Positions 49,268 to 58,268 are shown, counted from the stretch's first letter. The stretch is 64,000 nt of DNA from Asticcacaulis excentricus CB 48 (GCF_000175215.2 NC_014817.1:1251950-1315949); one strand, 5' to 3'. Notes: a model not told the origin generated them from the sequence alone. A program made the numbers and translations.

Positions 49268-50311
49268 TTAATTTTGGCTGATCTGCGTCCCTGGCATCAG
49301 CGCCGTCAGCGCCCCCATGAACCCCGCCTGATCGTCAAAGCGCGCCGTGATCGGCAGGAAGGCGATCTTTTCGCGCCACGCCGGGCTGAGCTTTATCCAA
49401 TCCTTTTCCGTGGTGATCAGGCTCGCCCCGCGGGTCTGCGCCTGCCTTTCCAGCGCCGTCAGATCGGCCTCGCTCAGCGGTTCGTGGTCGGCATAGGCGT
49501 GAAAATCGGCCACCGCATAGCCCAGCCCTTCCAGGGTCGCGCGGAACTTCCACGGCTTGGCGATTCCCGCAAAGCCCACCACCTTACCCGGTTCGCCCAC
49601 AGGCATCGGGATCAGGCGCGCCACAAAGACTGGCAGGTCGCCGAATAGGCGTAAGAGCTTCTGATCGACGACGGATTTCTCGTGAGGCAACCACAGGACC
49701 ACGATGTCGGCGCGTTTGAGGGCGATGGCTAGAGGTTCCCGCATCGGCCCCATTGGGAACACAGACCCGTCACCAAACGGCCAGCCGTCATTCGTAGTAT
49801 CGCCATCAACGACCAGCAGGTGAATATCCTTGGCGATCTTCACATTCTGATGCGCGTCGTCGGCAATGGCGATCTCAAAACCTTCGCCTTCGATCAGGCG
49901 CAGGCCTTCGGCGCGGTCGCGCGCAATCACCATGTCATAGTCGCGCGCCAGCATCAGGGCTTCGTCGCCCACCTCGGCGGCGCTGTGGAGGGTGGGATCG
50001 ACCCTGACAGGGCCGCTCAGCGACCCGCCATAGCCACGCGACAGGCCGCTGGCCCTATGACCCAGCTTTTTCAAGCGGCGCAGCAGTTCGCGCTCAATCG
50101 GCGTCTTGCCTGACCCGCCCAGCGTCGCATTGCCGACCGAGATGACGCAGACGGGCGAGCGATAGGGCTTGGCGGTCAGGAAGCGCGTGATCGTCACCGC
50201 CTCCCAGATCCACGCCAGTGGCGCCAAAGCGTAGCGGGTGAGCGGCGCGCCCTTCGCCTCGCGCTTGTACCACCAGTCGGGGGTCTTTAGTCGGCGGGCT
50301 TTAAGCGGCAT
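49268..50311 (-). CDS. lpxK: Tetraacyldisaccharide 4'-kinase
   Basis: Inner-membrane kinase of lipid A synthesis, phosphorylating the 4' position of the tetraacyl disaccharide. The protein is about 347 residues from ATG at 50311 (MPLKARRLKTPDWW, the usual family start). It carries the P-loop VGNATLGGSGKTP, GLSRGYGG and the conserved DDAHQN, then TTEKDWIKL. It overlaps waaA by 11 bases, giving a coupled run msbA-DUF374-waaA-lpxK. Confidence 0.95.
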   Translation of the reverse strand: MPLKARRLKTPDWWYKREAKGAPLTRYALAPLAWIWEAVTITRFLTAKPYRSPVCVISVGNATLGGSGKTPIERELLRRLKKLGHRASGLSRGYGGSLSGPVRVDPTLHSAAEVGDEALMLARDYDMVIARDRAEGLRLIEGEGFEIAIADDAHQNVKIAKDIHLLVVDGDTTNDGWPFGDGSVFPMGPMREPLAIALKRADIVVLWLPHEKSVVDQKLLRLFGDLPVFVARLIPMPVGEPGKVVGFAGIAKPWKFRATLEGLGYAVADFHAYADHEPLSEADLTALERQAQTRGASLITTEKDWIKLSPAWREKIAFLPITARFDDQAGFMGALTALMPGTQISQN

Positions 50312-51638
50312 CCGCCGCCTCATGGCTTTCGTCGTCCGGGGAGGGGGCGTTACCGGGCAGGAAGGGTTTGAGGTGCGCCATAACAGTATCGAGCGTCCCG
50401 GCCTCACGCTGCGCCAGCGCCTGAGCGATGCGGTGCGCGTCAAGCAGGGCCGCCGGATTGTCGATCAGCCCCTGCGCCAGAAAGCCCAGTTCCTGCCGCC
50501 CGCTGACGCGGAAGGCGGCACCGGCGTCGAACATCTGCTGATAGACGGCGTCCCAGTTATAGAGGTCCGGGCCGGTGATCACGGCCTTACCCAGCCGCGC
50601 GGCCTCCAGCGGATTGTGGCCGCCGATCTTTTCGGAAAAACTCCCTGCCATGATGACCATGTCCGCCAGCCGGAAAAACACGCCCAGTTCGCCGAGCGTG
50701 TCGGCCAGATAAATATGCGTCTCTGCGGACGGGCTGTCCAGTTTTGATCCCAATTTTGATCTTTGGGTCACTCGAAAACCGAGCGCCTCCAGATCAAGGC
50801 GGATAGCTTCGGCGCGCACCGGGTGGCGCGGTACGATGACCAACAGCGCCCCCGTCTGGCGCAGAATGTCGTCCAGCGCCGTGGCGATATAGGCCTCTTC
50901 GGTCAGGTGGGTGCTGGCGGCCAGTATAACGGTGCGCCCGGCAAACAGGGCCTCCAGCGTCTCACGTTTTTGGGCGTCATCGGGCAGGGGCGCGCCGATG
51001 GTCTTCAGATTGGCCAGCGGCCCCATCTGCTCCGCCTCGGTCCCAACCATGTCCCTCAACCGTTGATCAGAGCCGCTGTCTTGCGGCAGGATGAGGGCAA
51101 AGCCCTTCAGCAGGCTCTGCATCGAACGGCGGATGTTTTGCCAGCCCTGATGCGTTTTGGCGGTGATACGCGCGCTGATCAGCAGGCGGGTGATGCCGCG
51201 CTGATCGAGGCCTTTCAGCTGGTTGGGCCACAGGTCGCTTTCGATAAAAACGGCCAGATCGGGGTGCCAGTGGTCGAGGAACTTCGTCACCGCTTGCGGC
51301 GTATCGAGCGGCGCGTACTGATGCACGGCGCGTTCCGGCAGGCGCTGCGACAGGATTTCCGCCGATGTGGTGGTGGCGGTGGTGATGAGAATGTGCAGGT
51401 CGGGGTAGTCGTTCAAGAGTTGATTAATGACCGGCAGGGCCGACAGGCTTTCACCGACGCTGACCCCGTGCAGCCAGATCATCGGCCCGTCCGGGCGCGG
51501 CTTTCCGGCAATACCCAGCCGCTCATTGAGGCGCGCCGGGTCTTCCTTGTTGCGCGCAGCGCGGTGCCACAACAGGTTGGGCGCGATGGCGTGAAAGGCC
51601 TGCATGGCGGCGGCGTAAAGGCGGAGCATCAGGGTCAT
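50301..51638 (-). CDS. waaA: 3-deoxy-D-manno-octulosonic acid transferase
   Basis: GT-B membrane-associated transferase adding Kdo to lipid IVA. The 445-residue protein has an N-terminal hydrophobic helix, then IWLHGVSVGESLSALPVINQL, ESDLWPNQL, LISARITAKTHQGW, LAASTHLTEE and GSFSEKIGGHNPLEAARLGKAVITGP, all conserved in WaaA/KdtA. A short in-place duplication, SKLGSKLD, appears near residues 295-302. It overlaps DUF374 by 4 bases upstream and lpxK downstream. Confidence 0.96.
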   Translation of the reverse strand: MTLMLRLYAAAMQAFHAIAPNLLWHRAARNKEDPARLNERLGIAGKPRPDGPMIWLHGVSVGESLSALPVINQLLNDYPDLHILITTATTTSAEILSQRLPERAVHQYAPLDTPQAVTKFLDHWHPDLAVFIESDLWPNQLKGLDQRGITRLLISARITAKTHQGWQNIRRSMQSLLKGFALILPQDSGSDQRLRDMVGTEAEQMGPLANLKTIGAPLPDDAQKRETLEALFAGRTVILAASTHLTEEAYIATALDDILRQTGALLVIVPRHPVRAEAIRLDLEALGFRVTQRSKLGSKLDSPSAETHIYLADTLGELGVFFRLADMVIMAGSFSEKIGGHNPLEAARLGKAVITGPDLYNWDAVYQQMFDAGAAFRVSGRQELGFLAQGLIDNPAALLDAHRIAQALAQREAGTLDTVMAHLKPFLPGNAPSPDDESHEAADAA

Positions 51639-52345
51639 GCGGCCCTCGAAGAGGCACCGGTCAGGGCGTCGGCGCGGTCAGTGAGTGCGCTCAGGCGTTC
51701 GCCCAGCTCGATACGGCGCGCCTCAAGCTGGGCTTCGTCGGCATCGGGTGCGATGGGCGGGTGCACCTCCCACAGCATGGCCCCCACGGCGAAGGGCAGG
51801 GGGATGCGCTGACGGTCCCAGCTATTGAGCGATAGGTAGCGCGATGACGACTGCCCGATCAGGATGATGGGTGCGCCGGACATCTGTGACAGTTTCAGCG
51901 AGCCTTCGGTCATGTCGCGGGCCGGGCCGCGTGGGCCATCGGGCGTCAGGGCCACGGCATTACCGGCGCGAATCCAGCGCAGCATGTCGCGGAAGGCCTG
52001 CGCGCCGCCCTTTTGCTTGGTGGGGTCGCTCTTCTTAGCGGCTGAACCGCGGATAATGTGATAGCCGAAGAGTGTGTTGGTACGGACTGAAAAATCACCG
52101 CTTTTCGACAAAGACACCAGTATGGCGATCTTCTGCGCACGGTCGAGCGGCCAACATGCGGGGGCATAGTGCACGCGCTGATGCCACAGCAGCAACAGGG
52201 CCGGGCCGCCCAGAGCCCACACGGCTTCGGCGGCCTCACGGCCTTCGTGGGTCCAGCGCGTCGTGCGGTAGCAGAATTTGAGATAGCCGACGATCAGCCG
52301 CGCCATAAAGGCCTGAAAGCCTTCGGATTCGAGCAGGGACTTCAT
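51635..52345 (-). CDS. DUF374 acyltransferase-like protein
   Basis: A 236-residue membrane-associated protein of the lysophospholipid/lipid A acyltransferase group (DUF374). It has LLLLWHQRVHYAP (the His in place of HX4D), IIRGSAAKK, VALTPDGPRGPARDMTEG and IILIGQSSSRYLSLNSWDR. In Alphaproteobacteria this gene is typically beside waaA and probably acylates lipid A or a precursor. It overlaps msbA and waaA by 4 bases on either side. Confidence 0.9.
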   Translation of the reverse strand: MKSLLESEGFQAFMARLIVGYLKFCYRTTRWTHEGREAAEAVWALGGPALLLLWHQRVHYAPACWPLDRAQKIAILVSLSKSGDFSVRTNTLFGYHIIRGSAAKKSDPTKQKGGAQAFRDMLRWIRAGNAVALTPDGPRGPARDMTEGSLKLSQMSGAPIILIGQSSSRYLSLNSWDRQRIPLPFAVGAMLWEVHPPIAPDADEAQLEARRIELGERLSALTDRADALTGASSRAA

Positions 52346-54192
52346 CCGCCCACCTCTGCGTCAACCGTCTGCGCTTCACCCGTCTCTGGCACCCGCTCGA
52401 ACTGCGTGCGGTAAAGCTCGGCATAGAGGCCGCCGCGCGTCAGCAGGTCGTCGTGCGTGCCGCGCTCAGTGATGCGCCCGTCGCGCAGGACGAGGATCAG
52501 GTCGGCGTGGCGCACGGTCGAAAGGCGGTGCGCGATCATCAGAGAGGTGCGCCCGGCCATCAGCCGTTCCAGCGCCTGCTGCACCTTGACCTCGGACTGG
52601 GTGTCGAGTGCGGAGGTCGCTTCATCGAGCAGCAGCAGCGGCGCGTCTTTCAGGAAGGCGCGCGCAATGGCGATGCGCTGTTTCTGTCCGCCGGACAGGC
52701 GCGAGCCGGCTTCACCGACGCGGGTGTCGAGGCCATCGGGCAGGTCGTCGATAAATTCCAGCGCCGCGGCGTCGCGCGCCGCCTGCACGATCTCGGCCTC
52801 GGTGGCGTCAGGGCGGCCATAGGCGATATTGGCGCGGATGGTGTCGTCAAACAGAAACGGGTCTTGCGACACCAGAGCGATATGGTCGCGCAGGGATTTG
52901 AGCGTCACGGCGCGCTGTGGCGTGTCGCCGAAACGGATTTCGCCGCTCGTATAGTCGTAGAAGCGCGGAATAAGGTTGAGCAGGGTCGATTTGCCCGATC
53001 CCGACGGCCCGACCAGCGCCACGGACTGACCCGCGCGGGCCTCAAAGCTCACCCCCTCCAGCACTGGCGTGTCGCCATAGGCAAAGGTGACAGTGTCAAA
53101 GGTCACGCGGTCAAAGGGTTTCAGTGCCTGCGCGTCCGGGGCATCGGCAATTTCCGGCGCGACGTCCAGCGCGGCAAACAGCCGCCTGGCGGCCGTAAAA
53201 CCTTCGGCCATCACGGTTTGCAGATTGGCCAGTTGCCGCAGGGACTGTCCCGCCGCGCCCAGATAGGAGATATAGGCGGTAAAGCCGCCCAGCGTCATGG
53301 CCCCCGACTGAGCGCGCCAGCCGGCATAGACGACGACGAGCGCCAGCACGATGGTGGTCAGGGCCTCGGTCACCGGGGCGGCGGCCGCACGGGCATTGGC
53401 ACCCTTGATGATGTGCTTCTGACGCCGCGCAATAACGGCATCGACGCGGCCCTGCTCATAGGCTTCGCGATTATTGATCTTGACGATCTTGACGCCGTCG
53501 AGGCTTTCCATGATGGCGGTGGACAGCGAAGAGGTCTCGTCCATCGCGCCTTGTGCGGCTTTTTTTGTGCGGCGGTTATACTGCCCCAGCACGGCCGCAA
53601 TGACCGGCCCGGCGATCAGCACACCCAGCGTCATGCGCCAGTCGATAAAGGCCATATAGGTCAGTGAGCCGATGACAATTCCGCCGTGCTGCACATAGTT
53701 GACGACACCATTGGTGGTGGCTTCGCGCATCAGCCCGGCGTCAAACAGCACCGAGGACAGATAGCTGCCCGAATGCGCTTTGTTGAGGTGGCCGAGGTCA
53801 GCATGGACCATATTGCCGAACAGTTGCGACTGAATGCGCCCCACAAGCTGATGCCCGACGCGGTTGACCGAGGTGGCTAAGCCCAGTTGCGACACCAGCC
53901 GCACCAGCGTCGCCCCGATCATCACCGCCGGCACCCAGATCAGCGGCTGGGCGGCGACAAAGGCCGGGACTTCGGACGCCGCTGCCGAATCGCTTTCGCC
54001 GAACAACAGTTCGATGCCGGGCTTCAGGCACCAGATGACAAACGAGGTGGAAACAGCGACCATGACGGCGCACGCTAGCGCCAGTCCCAGAAAGCCTTTG
54101 TATTTTTGCAGATAATCACGCCACACCCGCGCCATGACGGCGCGCGAGCCGGTCTCCGGCAGGGCAGGGGTATCGGCGGCAATGGGGGTCAT
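52342..54192 (-). CDS. msbA: MsbA-like lipid A export ABC transporter
   Basis: Half-transporter (616 residues from ATG at 54192) that flips lipid A-core across the inner membrane. The N-terminal six-span domain (about 25-330) is followed by the ATPase domain with Walker A VGPSGSGKST, signature LSGGQKQRIAIARA and Walker B LLLLDEATSALD, then the His switch IAHRLSTVRHADLI. The start follows the usual Met-Thr-Pro N-terminus; a longer frame to 54255 lies in non-coding sequence. It is the first gene of the msbA-DUF374-waaA-lpxK run. Confidence 0.94.
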   Translation of the reverse strand: MTPIAADTPALPETGSRAVMARVWRDYLQKYKGFLGLALACAVMVAVSTSFVIWCLKPGIELLFGESDSAAASEVPAFVAAQPLIWVPAVMIGATLVRLVSQLGLATSVNRVGHQLVGRIQSQLFGNMVHADLGHLNKAHSGSYLSSVLFDAGLMREATTNGVVNYVQHGGIVIGSLTYMAFIDWRMTLGVLIAGPVIAAVLGQYNRRTKKAAQGAMDETSSLSTAIMESLDGVKIVKINNREAYEQGRVDAVIARRQKHIIKGANARAAAAPVTEALTTIVLALVVVYAGWRAQSGAMTLGGFTAYISYLGAAGQSLRQLANLQTVMAEGFTAARRLFAALDVAPEIADAPDAQALKPFDRVTFDTVTFAYGDTPVLEGVSFEARAGQSVALVGPSGSGKSTLLNLIPRFYDYTSGEIRFGDTPQRAVTLKSLRDHIALVSQDPFLFDDTIRANIAYGRPDATEAEIVQAARDAAALEFIDDLPDGLDTRVGEAGSRLSGGQKQRIAIARAFLKDAPLLLLDEATSALDTQSEVKVQQALERLMAGRTSLMIAHRLSTVRHADLILVLRDGRITERGTHDDLLTRGGLYAELYRTQFERVPETGEAQTVDAEVGG

Positions 54193-54515
54193 GAAAACGT
54201 GTAACTCTCTGAACCTCAAACTATATAGGGATATGCCCCTGACGGGCAAAGCCAATAGTTTGTCTTCCGGCGTGGAAATCTGTATATGGCGCGCTCAACC
54301 CGTCGTCTTCTGTACTAAGGAAGCGGACCTGTCCTGTCTTATACCTCCCCGGCGTGCCGGGGAGGGGGACCGCACGAAACGGCCACAGGCCGGTGAGATG
54401 CGGTGGTGGGGGTAAGCCTCTGTTTCAGCCTGCGCGGCAGGCGGATAAGGGACACGCCCCCTCCGTCACGCCTTCGGCGTGCCACCTCCCGCGGCTCGCG
54501 GGTGGCGTATAGGAA
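54193..54515. other. Divergent intergenic region msbA / phosphatase
   Basis: No gene seen. Most of it is occupied by the hairpin-rich repeat copy 2 (54340-54510). The msbA promoter should lie in 54193-54330; no clear motif can be named. Confidence 0.5.
54340..54510. repeat. Hairpin-rich intergenic repeat, copy 2
   Basis: Begins ATACCTCCCCGGCG, with a hairpin CTCCCCGG/CCGGGGAG. The block GGGGGACCGCACGAAA, a GGCC/GGCC inverted repeat, GAGATGCGGTGGTGGGGG and CCCCCTCCGTC follow. Next come a hairpin CACGCC/GGCGTG, GCCACCTCCC and a final hairpin CCCGCG/CGCGGG before GTAT. The order of blocks is the same as copy 1 at 43-220. The intervening spacers differ. Confidence 0.75.
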
Positions 54516-55235
54516 ATGGCTTTCTTTTCAGTCTGGTACCCCGTGAAGCTGTTCAAGAAACGTAAAACGCCCAAGGTTTTCGACACCTCAACGCAATGGG
54601 GGCTGTTCAAGACCTATCTGGCCTTTCTGTGGAACGACCACGCCTATCTTCGGTTAGGCTTCACCAATGCGCACTGGATCGACGACAAGATGGTGCGCAC
54701 CAACCAGCCGTGGCCGTTTCAGCTCGCCTGGTTCAAAAAGCACGACCGCATCCGCACGGTTATCAATCTGCGCGGCGGGCAGGGGGCGTTTTTCGCGCTG
54801 GAACGCCATGCCTGTCAGACCTTGGGTCTCAATCTGGTCGATTTCATTGTCACTTCACGCGATGTGCCCTCCGCCGAAGCCATCCTTGAGGCCGAAAAGC
54901 TGTTCGATAGCATCCAGTATCCGGCCCTGATGCACTGTAAATCCGGGGCGGATCGCGCGGGGATCATGAGCGTCCTGTACCGTCACCTGCACCTCAAACA
55001 CCCCCTGCGGGAGGCGGTTCAGGAACTGGGCCTGCGCACCCTGCATATGAAGGCGGGCAAGACGGGCGTGCTCGACTATATTTTCGACTGCTATTTTGCT
55101 GAGGGTGAACCGCGCGGTATGTCCTTTGTTGAATGGACGCAGTCGGACCTGTATGATCCGGTGAAGATCAAGTCAGACTTCAAATCGGCGTGGTGGGGCA
55201 CGCTTCTGACCGAAAAGATTTTCCGCCGGGAGTAG
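54516..55235 (+). CDS. CtpA-like tyrosine/dual-specificity phosphatase
   Basis: A 239-residue cytoplasmic protein with the Cys-based phosphatase loop HCKSGADRAG (Cys141, Arg147) and a possible general acid Asp116 (SRDVPS). The domain is of the atypical dual-specificity type, with VINLRGG before the loop. It sits beside lipid A genes. In Caulobacter a phosphatase called CtpA affects lipid A phosphate groups, so a similar role is possible, but homology was judged by eye only. An alternative is action on phosphoinositide or phosphatidylglycerol phosphate. It is transcribed with the downstream lipoprotein gene. Confidence 0.82.
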   Translation: MAFFSVWYPVKLFKKRKTPKVFDTSTQWGLFKTYLAFLWNDHAYLRLGFTNAHWIDDKMVRTNQPWPFQLAWFKKHDRIRTVINLRGGQGAFFALERHACQTLGLNLVDFIVTSRDVPSAEAILEAEKLFDSIQYPALMHCKSGADRAGIMSVLYRHLHLKHPLREAVQELGLRTLHMKAGKTGVLDYIFDCYFAEGEPRGMSFVEWTQSDLYDPVKIKSDFKSAWWGTLLTEKIFRRE

Positions 55236-55298
55236 GTGGCGGTTGCGCCTTCGCCCTTTTTCGCGCACGTTTTCGGCTTAGGCTGATCGAAACGGGGT

Positions 55299-55619
55299 AT
55301 GGCCATGTCGCTGAAATTCATCGCTATCACGTTGACGGCTTTGACCCTGACGGGCTGCGCGTCTACGCCCGAACCCGTGGCAGGCAGCGCGCAGGCTACC
55401 CTGCCGTCGCCAAAGGCGTGCAAGGCGCGCGACCTGGTCTTTACTAAGGACGCCAACGGCAAGGGTTATTGCGTCACGGAGGCGCAGGCCAAGTGCCAGC
55501 AATCGGCGTTGCTGGTGCTGGGCGACGCGGACTGTCTCAACACGCTGATGTGGAAGGACAATAGCTCACGTCCAGACCCGCTGCCGCGCGGCACGGCGGT
55601 GACGCCGACAAAGAACTGA
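55299..55619 (+). CDS. Small predicted lipoprotein
   Basis: A 106-residue protein with lipoprotein signal FIAITLTALTLTGC (Cys20) and four further Cys residues (42, 58, 66 and 79 by eye) that may form two disulphides. No family recognised. Met3 (55305) is an alternative start. It follows the phosphatase gene by 63 bases and ends before a strong bidirectional hairpin. Confidence 0.75.
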   Translation: MAMSLKFIAITLTALTLTGCASTPEPVAGSAQATLPSPKACKARDLVFTKDANGKGYCVTEAQAKCQQSALLVLGDADCLNTLMWKDNSSRPDPLPRGTAVTPTKN

Positions 55620-55628
55620 GGTCAAAAC

Positions 55629-55658
55629 CACCTCCACATCGCTTTCGATGTGGAGGTG
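55629..55658. terminator. Perfect bidirectional hairpin between convergent genes
   Basis: CACCTCCACATCG and CGATGTGGAGGTG are exact reverse complements (13 bp) with a CTTT loop. It lies between the lipoprotein stop and the DUF4170 stop. T-runs are weak, so termination is inferred from position and stability. Confidence 0.6.
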
Positions 55659-55663
55659 AAGAA

Positions 55664-55888
55664 TTAGTCGTTTGCCGGGTTCAGCAGACGGTGCGCGTGG
55701 ATGACGAAATAGCGCATCAGGGCGTTATCGACCGTCGATTGCGCCTTGGCACGCCAGGCGGTCTTGGCTTCTTCGTAGCTGGCGTAGGCGCCAACAAATT
55801 CGACCGCCTTGAGGTCCTTGAAGTCGGTGCTGCCGGGTGCTTGCAGTTCGCCGCCGATGACGATGTGAAGCAGTTGTTTGTCGCTCAT
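55664..55888 (-). CDS. DUF4170 protein
   Basis: A 74-residue protein (MSDKQLLHIVIGGELQAPG..., FVGAYASYEEAKTAWRAKAQSTVDNALMRYFVIHAHRLL) of the DUF4170 family, small alphaproteobacterial proteins usually located between an inositol-phosphatase gene and waaA. Function unknown. It lies 10 bases downstream of the cysQ-like gene and is likely co-transcribed. Confidence 0.92.
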   Translation of the reverse strand: MSDKQLLHIVIGGELQAPGSTDFKDLKAVEFVGAYASYEEAKTAWRAKAQSTVDNALMRYFVIHAHRLLNPAND

Positions 55889-55898
55889 GGTCAAACTC

Positions 55899-56714
55899 TC
55901 AGAGGGTTTCGAGGGAAGGAAGGGCAGCGCAACGGCGCCGGATTTCGGGATACAAGCCTGAATTGGCGCAGATCAGCGAGGCCTTGAGGCTGTCGGGGGC
56001 GTTGAAGTCGTAGGCCTGCCCCAGATGGTCGGATACGGTGGCCCCGGCCTCATGGCAGATCAGGGTAGCCGCCGCCACGTCCCAGTCGCGCTTGGGCGTC
56101 AGGGCCAGAGTAAAATCGGCGCGGCCCGCTGCCACGCACACCATGCGGTAGGCGACGGAGGGGCGAGACGTTATGCTCATCTTGGGCCACGGCTCCGGCC
56201 AGATGTCGCGGCCAAACAGGCGCGCATCGCCGATCCCCTGCGCCACGCTGAGGTCGGTGGTGGCGGAGGCGCCGATGGGTTCACCATTGAGAAATGCCCC
56301 CAACCCTTTACCTGCGCTATACATTTCCTGCGCATCGGGCGCATAGACCACGGCGGCGACTGGCTGGCGGGCCTGCACCAGACACAGGGCAATGGTCCAG
56401 TAGGGGGAGCCCTTGGTGAAGCCCATCGTGCCGTCAATGGGGTCGAGCACGAACAGGTGCGATTGCGTCAGGCGGGCGGGCGTATCGGGCGATTCCTCGC
56501 TCTGCCAAGCATAGCCGGGGCGCGCGTCCAGCAGCGCCTCCTTCAGCCACAGATCGACCTCCAAATCGGCATTGGTGACGATGGAGCCATCGGATTTATA
56601 AGAGATATTCAGCCCCTGCGCCTTGAGGTGCTGAGCCAGCGCCCCGGCGCGCCGCGCCCGGTCGATCAGCAGATCAAGCTCGTCCTGAAGTGTCGGCGCG
56701 GCCCGGCTCATCAT
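55899..56714 (-). CDS. Inositol monophosphatase/CysQ-type phosphatase
   Basis: A 271-residue Mg-dependent phosphatase. It has motif 1 LDPIDGTMGFTKG (metal-binding Asp pair), the acidic WQSEESPD before it, and motif 2 RDWDVAAATLICHEAG. These fit 3'(2'),5'-bisphosphate nucleotidases (CysQ) and inositol monophosphatases. In this gene neighbourhood the CysQ role, recycling PAP, is likely but unproven. It overlaps pmbA by 4 bases. Confidence 0.9.
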   Translation of the reverse strand: MMSRAAPTLQDELDLLIDRARRAGALAQHLKAQGLNISYKSDGSIVTNADLEVDLWLKEALLDARPGYAWQSEESPDTPARLTQSHLFVLDPIDGTMGFTKGSPYWTIALCLVQARQPVAAVVYAPDAQEMYSAGKGLGAFLNGEPIGASATTDLSVAQGIGDARLFGRDIWPEPWPKMSITSRPSVAYRMVCVAAGRADFTLALTPKRDWDVAAATLICHEAGATVSDHLGQAYDFNAPDSLKASLICANSGLYPEIRRRCAALPSLETL

Positions 56715-58078
56715 TTGCCCCCGATGCTTAGGCCATCGACCAGTATCGAGGGGGTGTCGAGCGTCCCCTTGATCTCAAGGTCCGAGGCGGGCTCAAGGCG
56801 CGCGAAAATGTCAATCAGATTGCCAGCAACGGTGATTTCATTGACCGGGTGGATCAGTTCGCCGTTTTCAAACACAAAGCCCGACGCCCCGGCCGACCAA
56901 TCGCCGGTGTCCGAATTGACGCTGGGGCCAAACATCGAGGTGATCACCACCCCGGAACGAGCGGCCCGCATAAGGTCGGCGGGGGAGCGCGTACCGGGGC
57001 TCAGCGTCACATTGTGCGCCGAAACGCCCGCTGGATGCGCCAGAGAGCGTGAAGCATGGCCGGTCGAAACCATGCCCAGTTGCCGCCCGGCGGCGCTGTT
57101 GAGCAGCCAGGTGGTCAGGATGCCGTCGTCGATAAGGGAACGCTCACGCACAGTCACGCCTTCGTCGTCATAAAGGCACGAGCCCAGGCCGCGCGGGCGG
57201 AACGGGTTGTCGATAAGGTGCACCCCTGGCGCAAACAGACGCTGACCCAGCTTATCTTTCAGAAAACTGGAGCCGCGCGCCACCGATGGACCGGAAATGG
57301 CCCCGAGAAACAGGCCAATCAGTGACTTGGCCGTGCGCGGTTCGAACAGCACCGGGGCGGTGCAGCTGTCGATCTTGCGTGCGCCCAGCGCCTTCAGGGC
57401 ACGTTCGGCGGCGAGGATGCCTGTCGCTTCGGGCGTCGGCAGATCGGACAGGTAGCGCGTCGAGCGGCCTTCGCCATCGCGCTCCATGCCGCCGGTTTCG
57501 TCCGTGGCGATCAGGCGCGCCGACTGAAACGACAGGCTGGTGCGGTGGTGGCCTGCAAAACCCTCCGAGGTCAGAAGCTGCCAGCGGGTAAAGCTCTGGC
57601 CGGCGCTGGCCGCATCGCTTTGCAGACGCGGGTCGATCAGGCCCGCGGCCTCACAGGCCAGCGCCCGTTCGCGCAAAGTATCGGCGCTCAGCTCTGTGGG
57701 GTCGAAAATGTCCAGATCAACACCGTCGCCGCGCCACAAGAGCGCCGGATCGGCCAGACCGGCATAGGCGTCATCCGGGGCCAGTCGCGCCATGGCGACG
57801 CAGCGTTCGACCAGCCGCGTCAGCGTGCGCTCAGAGAATTCAGAGACCGACACCACGGCCTGTTTCCGACCGACAAACACGCGCAGCCCCAGATCGGTGG
57901 CCTCATCGCTTTCGACGGTTTCGACCGCCCCCTTGCGCACGCCAACGCTGAGCGAGCGGCTTTGAGAATAGACGGCTTCGGCGGCATCTGCGCCTTGCGC
58001 CCGTGCCAGACCGATGACGTGCGCAAGCAACGCCGTAGAATCGGTGCGGGCGGGGGTGTCTGTTTGCGTATGCAGCAT
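56711..58078 (-). CDS. pmbA: TldD/PmbA-family metalloprotease subunit
   Basis: About 455 residues from ATG at 58078. PmbA (TldE) partners TldD in degrading unstructured peptides. It shows SRSLSVGVRKGAVETVESDEATDLGLRVFVG near the N-terminus and a C-terminal SAGASGFVFENGELIHPVNEITVAGNLIDIF, both typical. The zinc-ligand HEXXH of TldD is absent, as usual for PmbA. It is first in pmbA-cysQ-DUF4170. An upstream in-frame start to 58147 is less likely. Confidence 0.93.
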   Translation of the reverse strand: MLHTQTDTPARTDSTALLAHVIGLARAQGADAAEAVYSQSRSLSVGVRKGAVETVESDEATDLGLRVFVGRKQAVVSVSEFSERTLTRLVERCVAMARLAPDDAYAGLADPALLWRGDGVDLDIFDPTELSADTLRERALACEAAGLIDPRLQSDAASAGQSFTRWQLLTSEGFAGHHRTSLSFQSARLIATDETGGMERDGEGRSTRYLSDLPTPEATGILAAERALKALGARKIDSCTAPVLFEPRTAKSLIGLFLGAISGPSVARGSSFLKDKLGQRLFAPGVHLIDNPFRPRGLGSCLYDDEGVTVRERSLIDDGILTTWLLNSAAGRQLGMVSTGHASRSLAHPAGVSAHNVTLSPGTRSPADLMRAARSGVVITSMFGPSVNSDTGDWSAGASGFVFENGELIHPVNEITVAGNLIDIFARLEPASDLEIKGTLDTPSILVDGLSIGGK

Positions 58079-58268
58079 AAGGTCTTTCTTAGGCGCGGCC
58101 GGGGGGCGGGGCGCAAGTCTCAATTGGAACGATTCCCCGCAAAGCATATCATAACCTTGTTTTACAGGATTATTTCCTACGGATTAGTATAATCTTTAGG
58201 GCATTCCTCTAGGTTGTGACCTCTGTGGCGCAGGCTCTGTTGACTGCGCGTCATCCTGCAGGGGTCTT

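Noticed and set aside
50730..50770. SKLGSKLD duplication in waaA as a repeat insertion
   Set aside because: It is only a few codons and does not match the dispersed repeat blocks; ordinary local slippage is enough.
50763..53667. Long + strand frames opposite waaA, DUF374 and msbA
   Set aside because: Antisense shadows of three strongly conserved genes.
56025..57173. 382-codon + strand frame opposite the cysQ-like gene and pmbA
   Set aside because: It lies across two well-supported minus-strand genes and has no recognisable domain.
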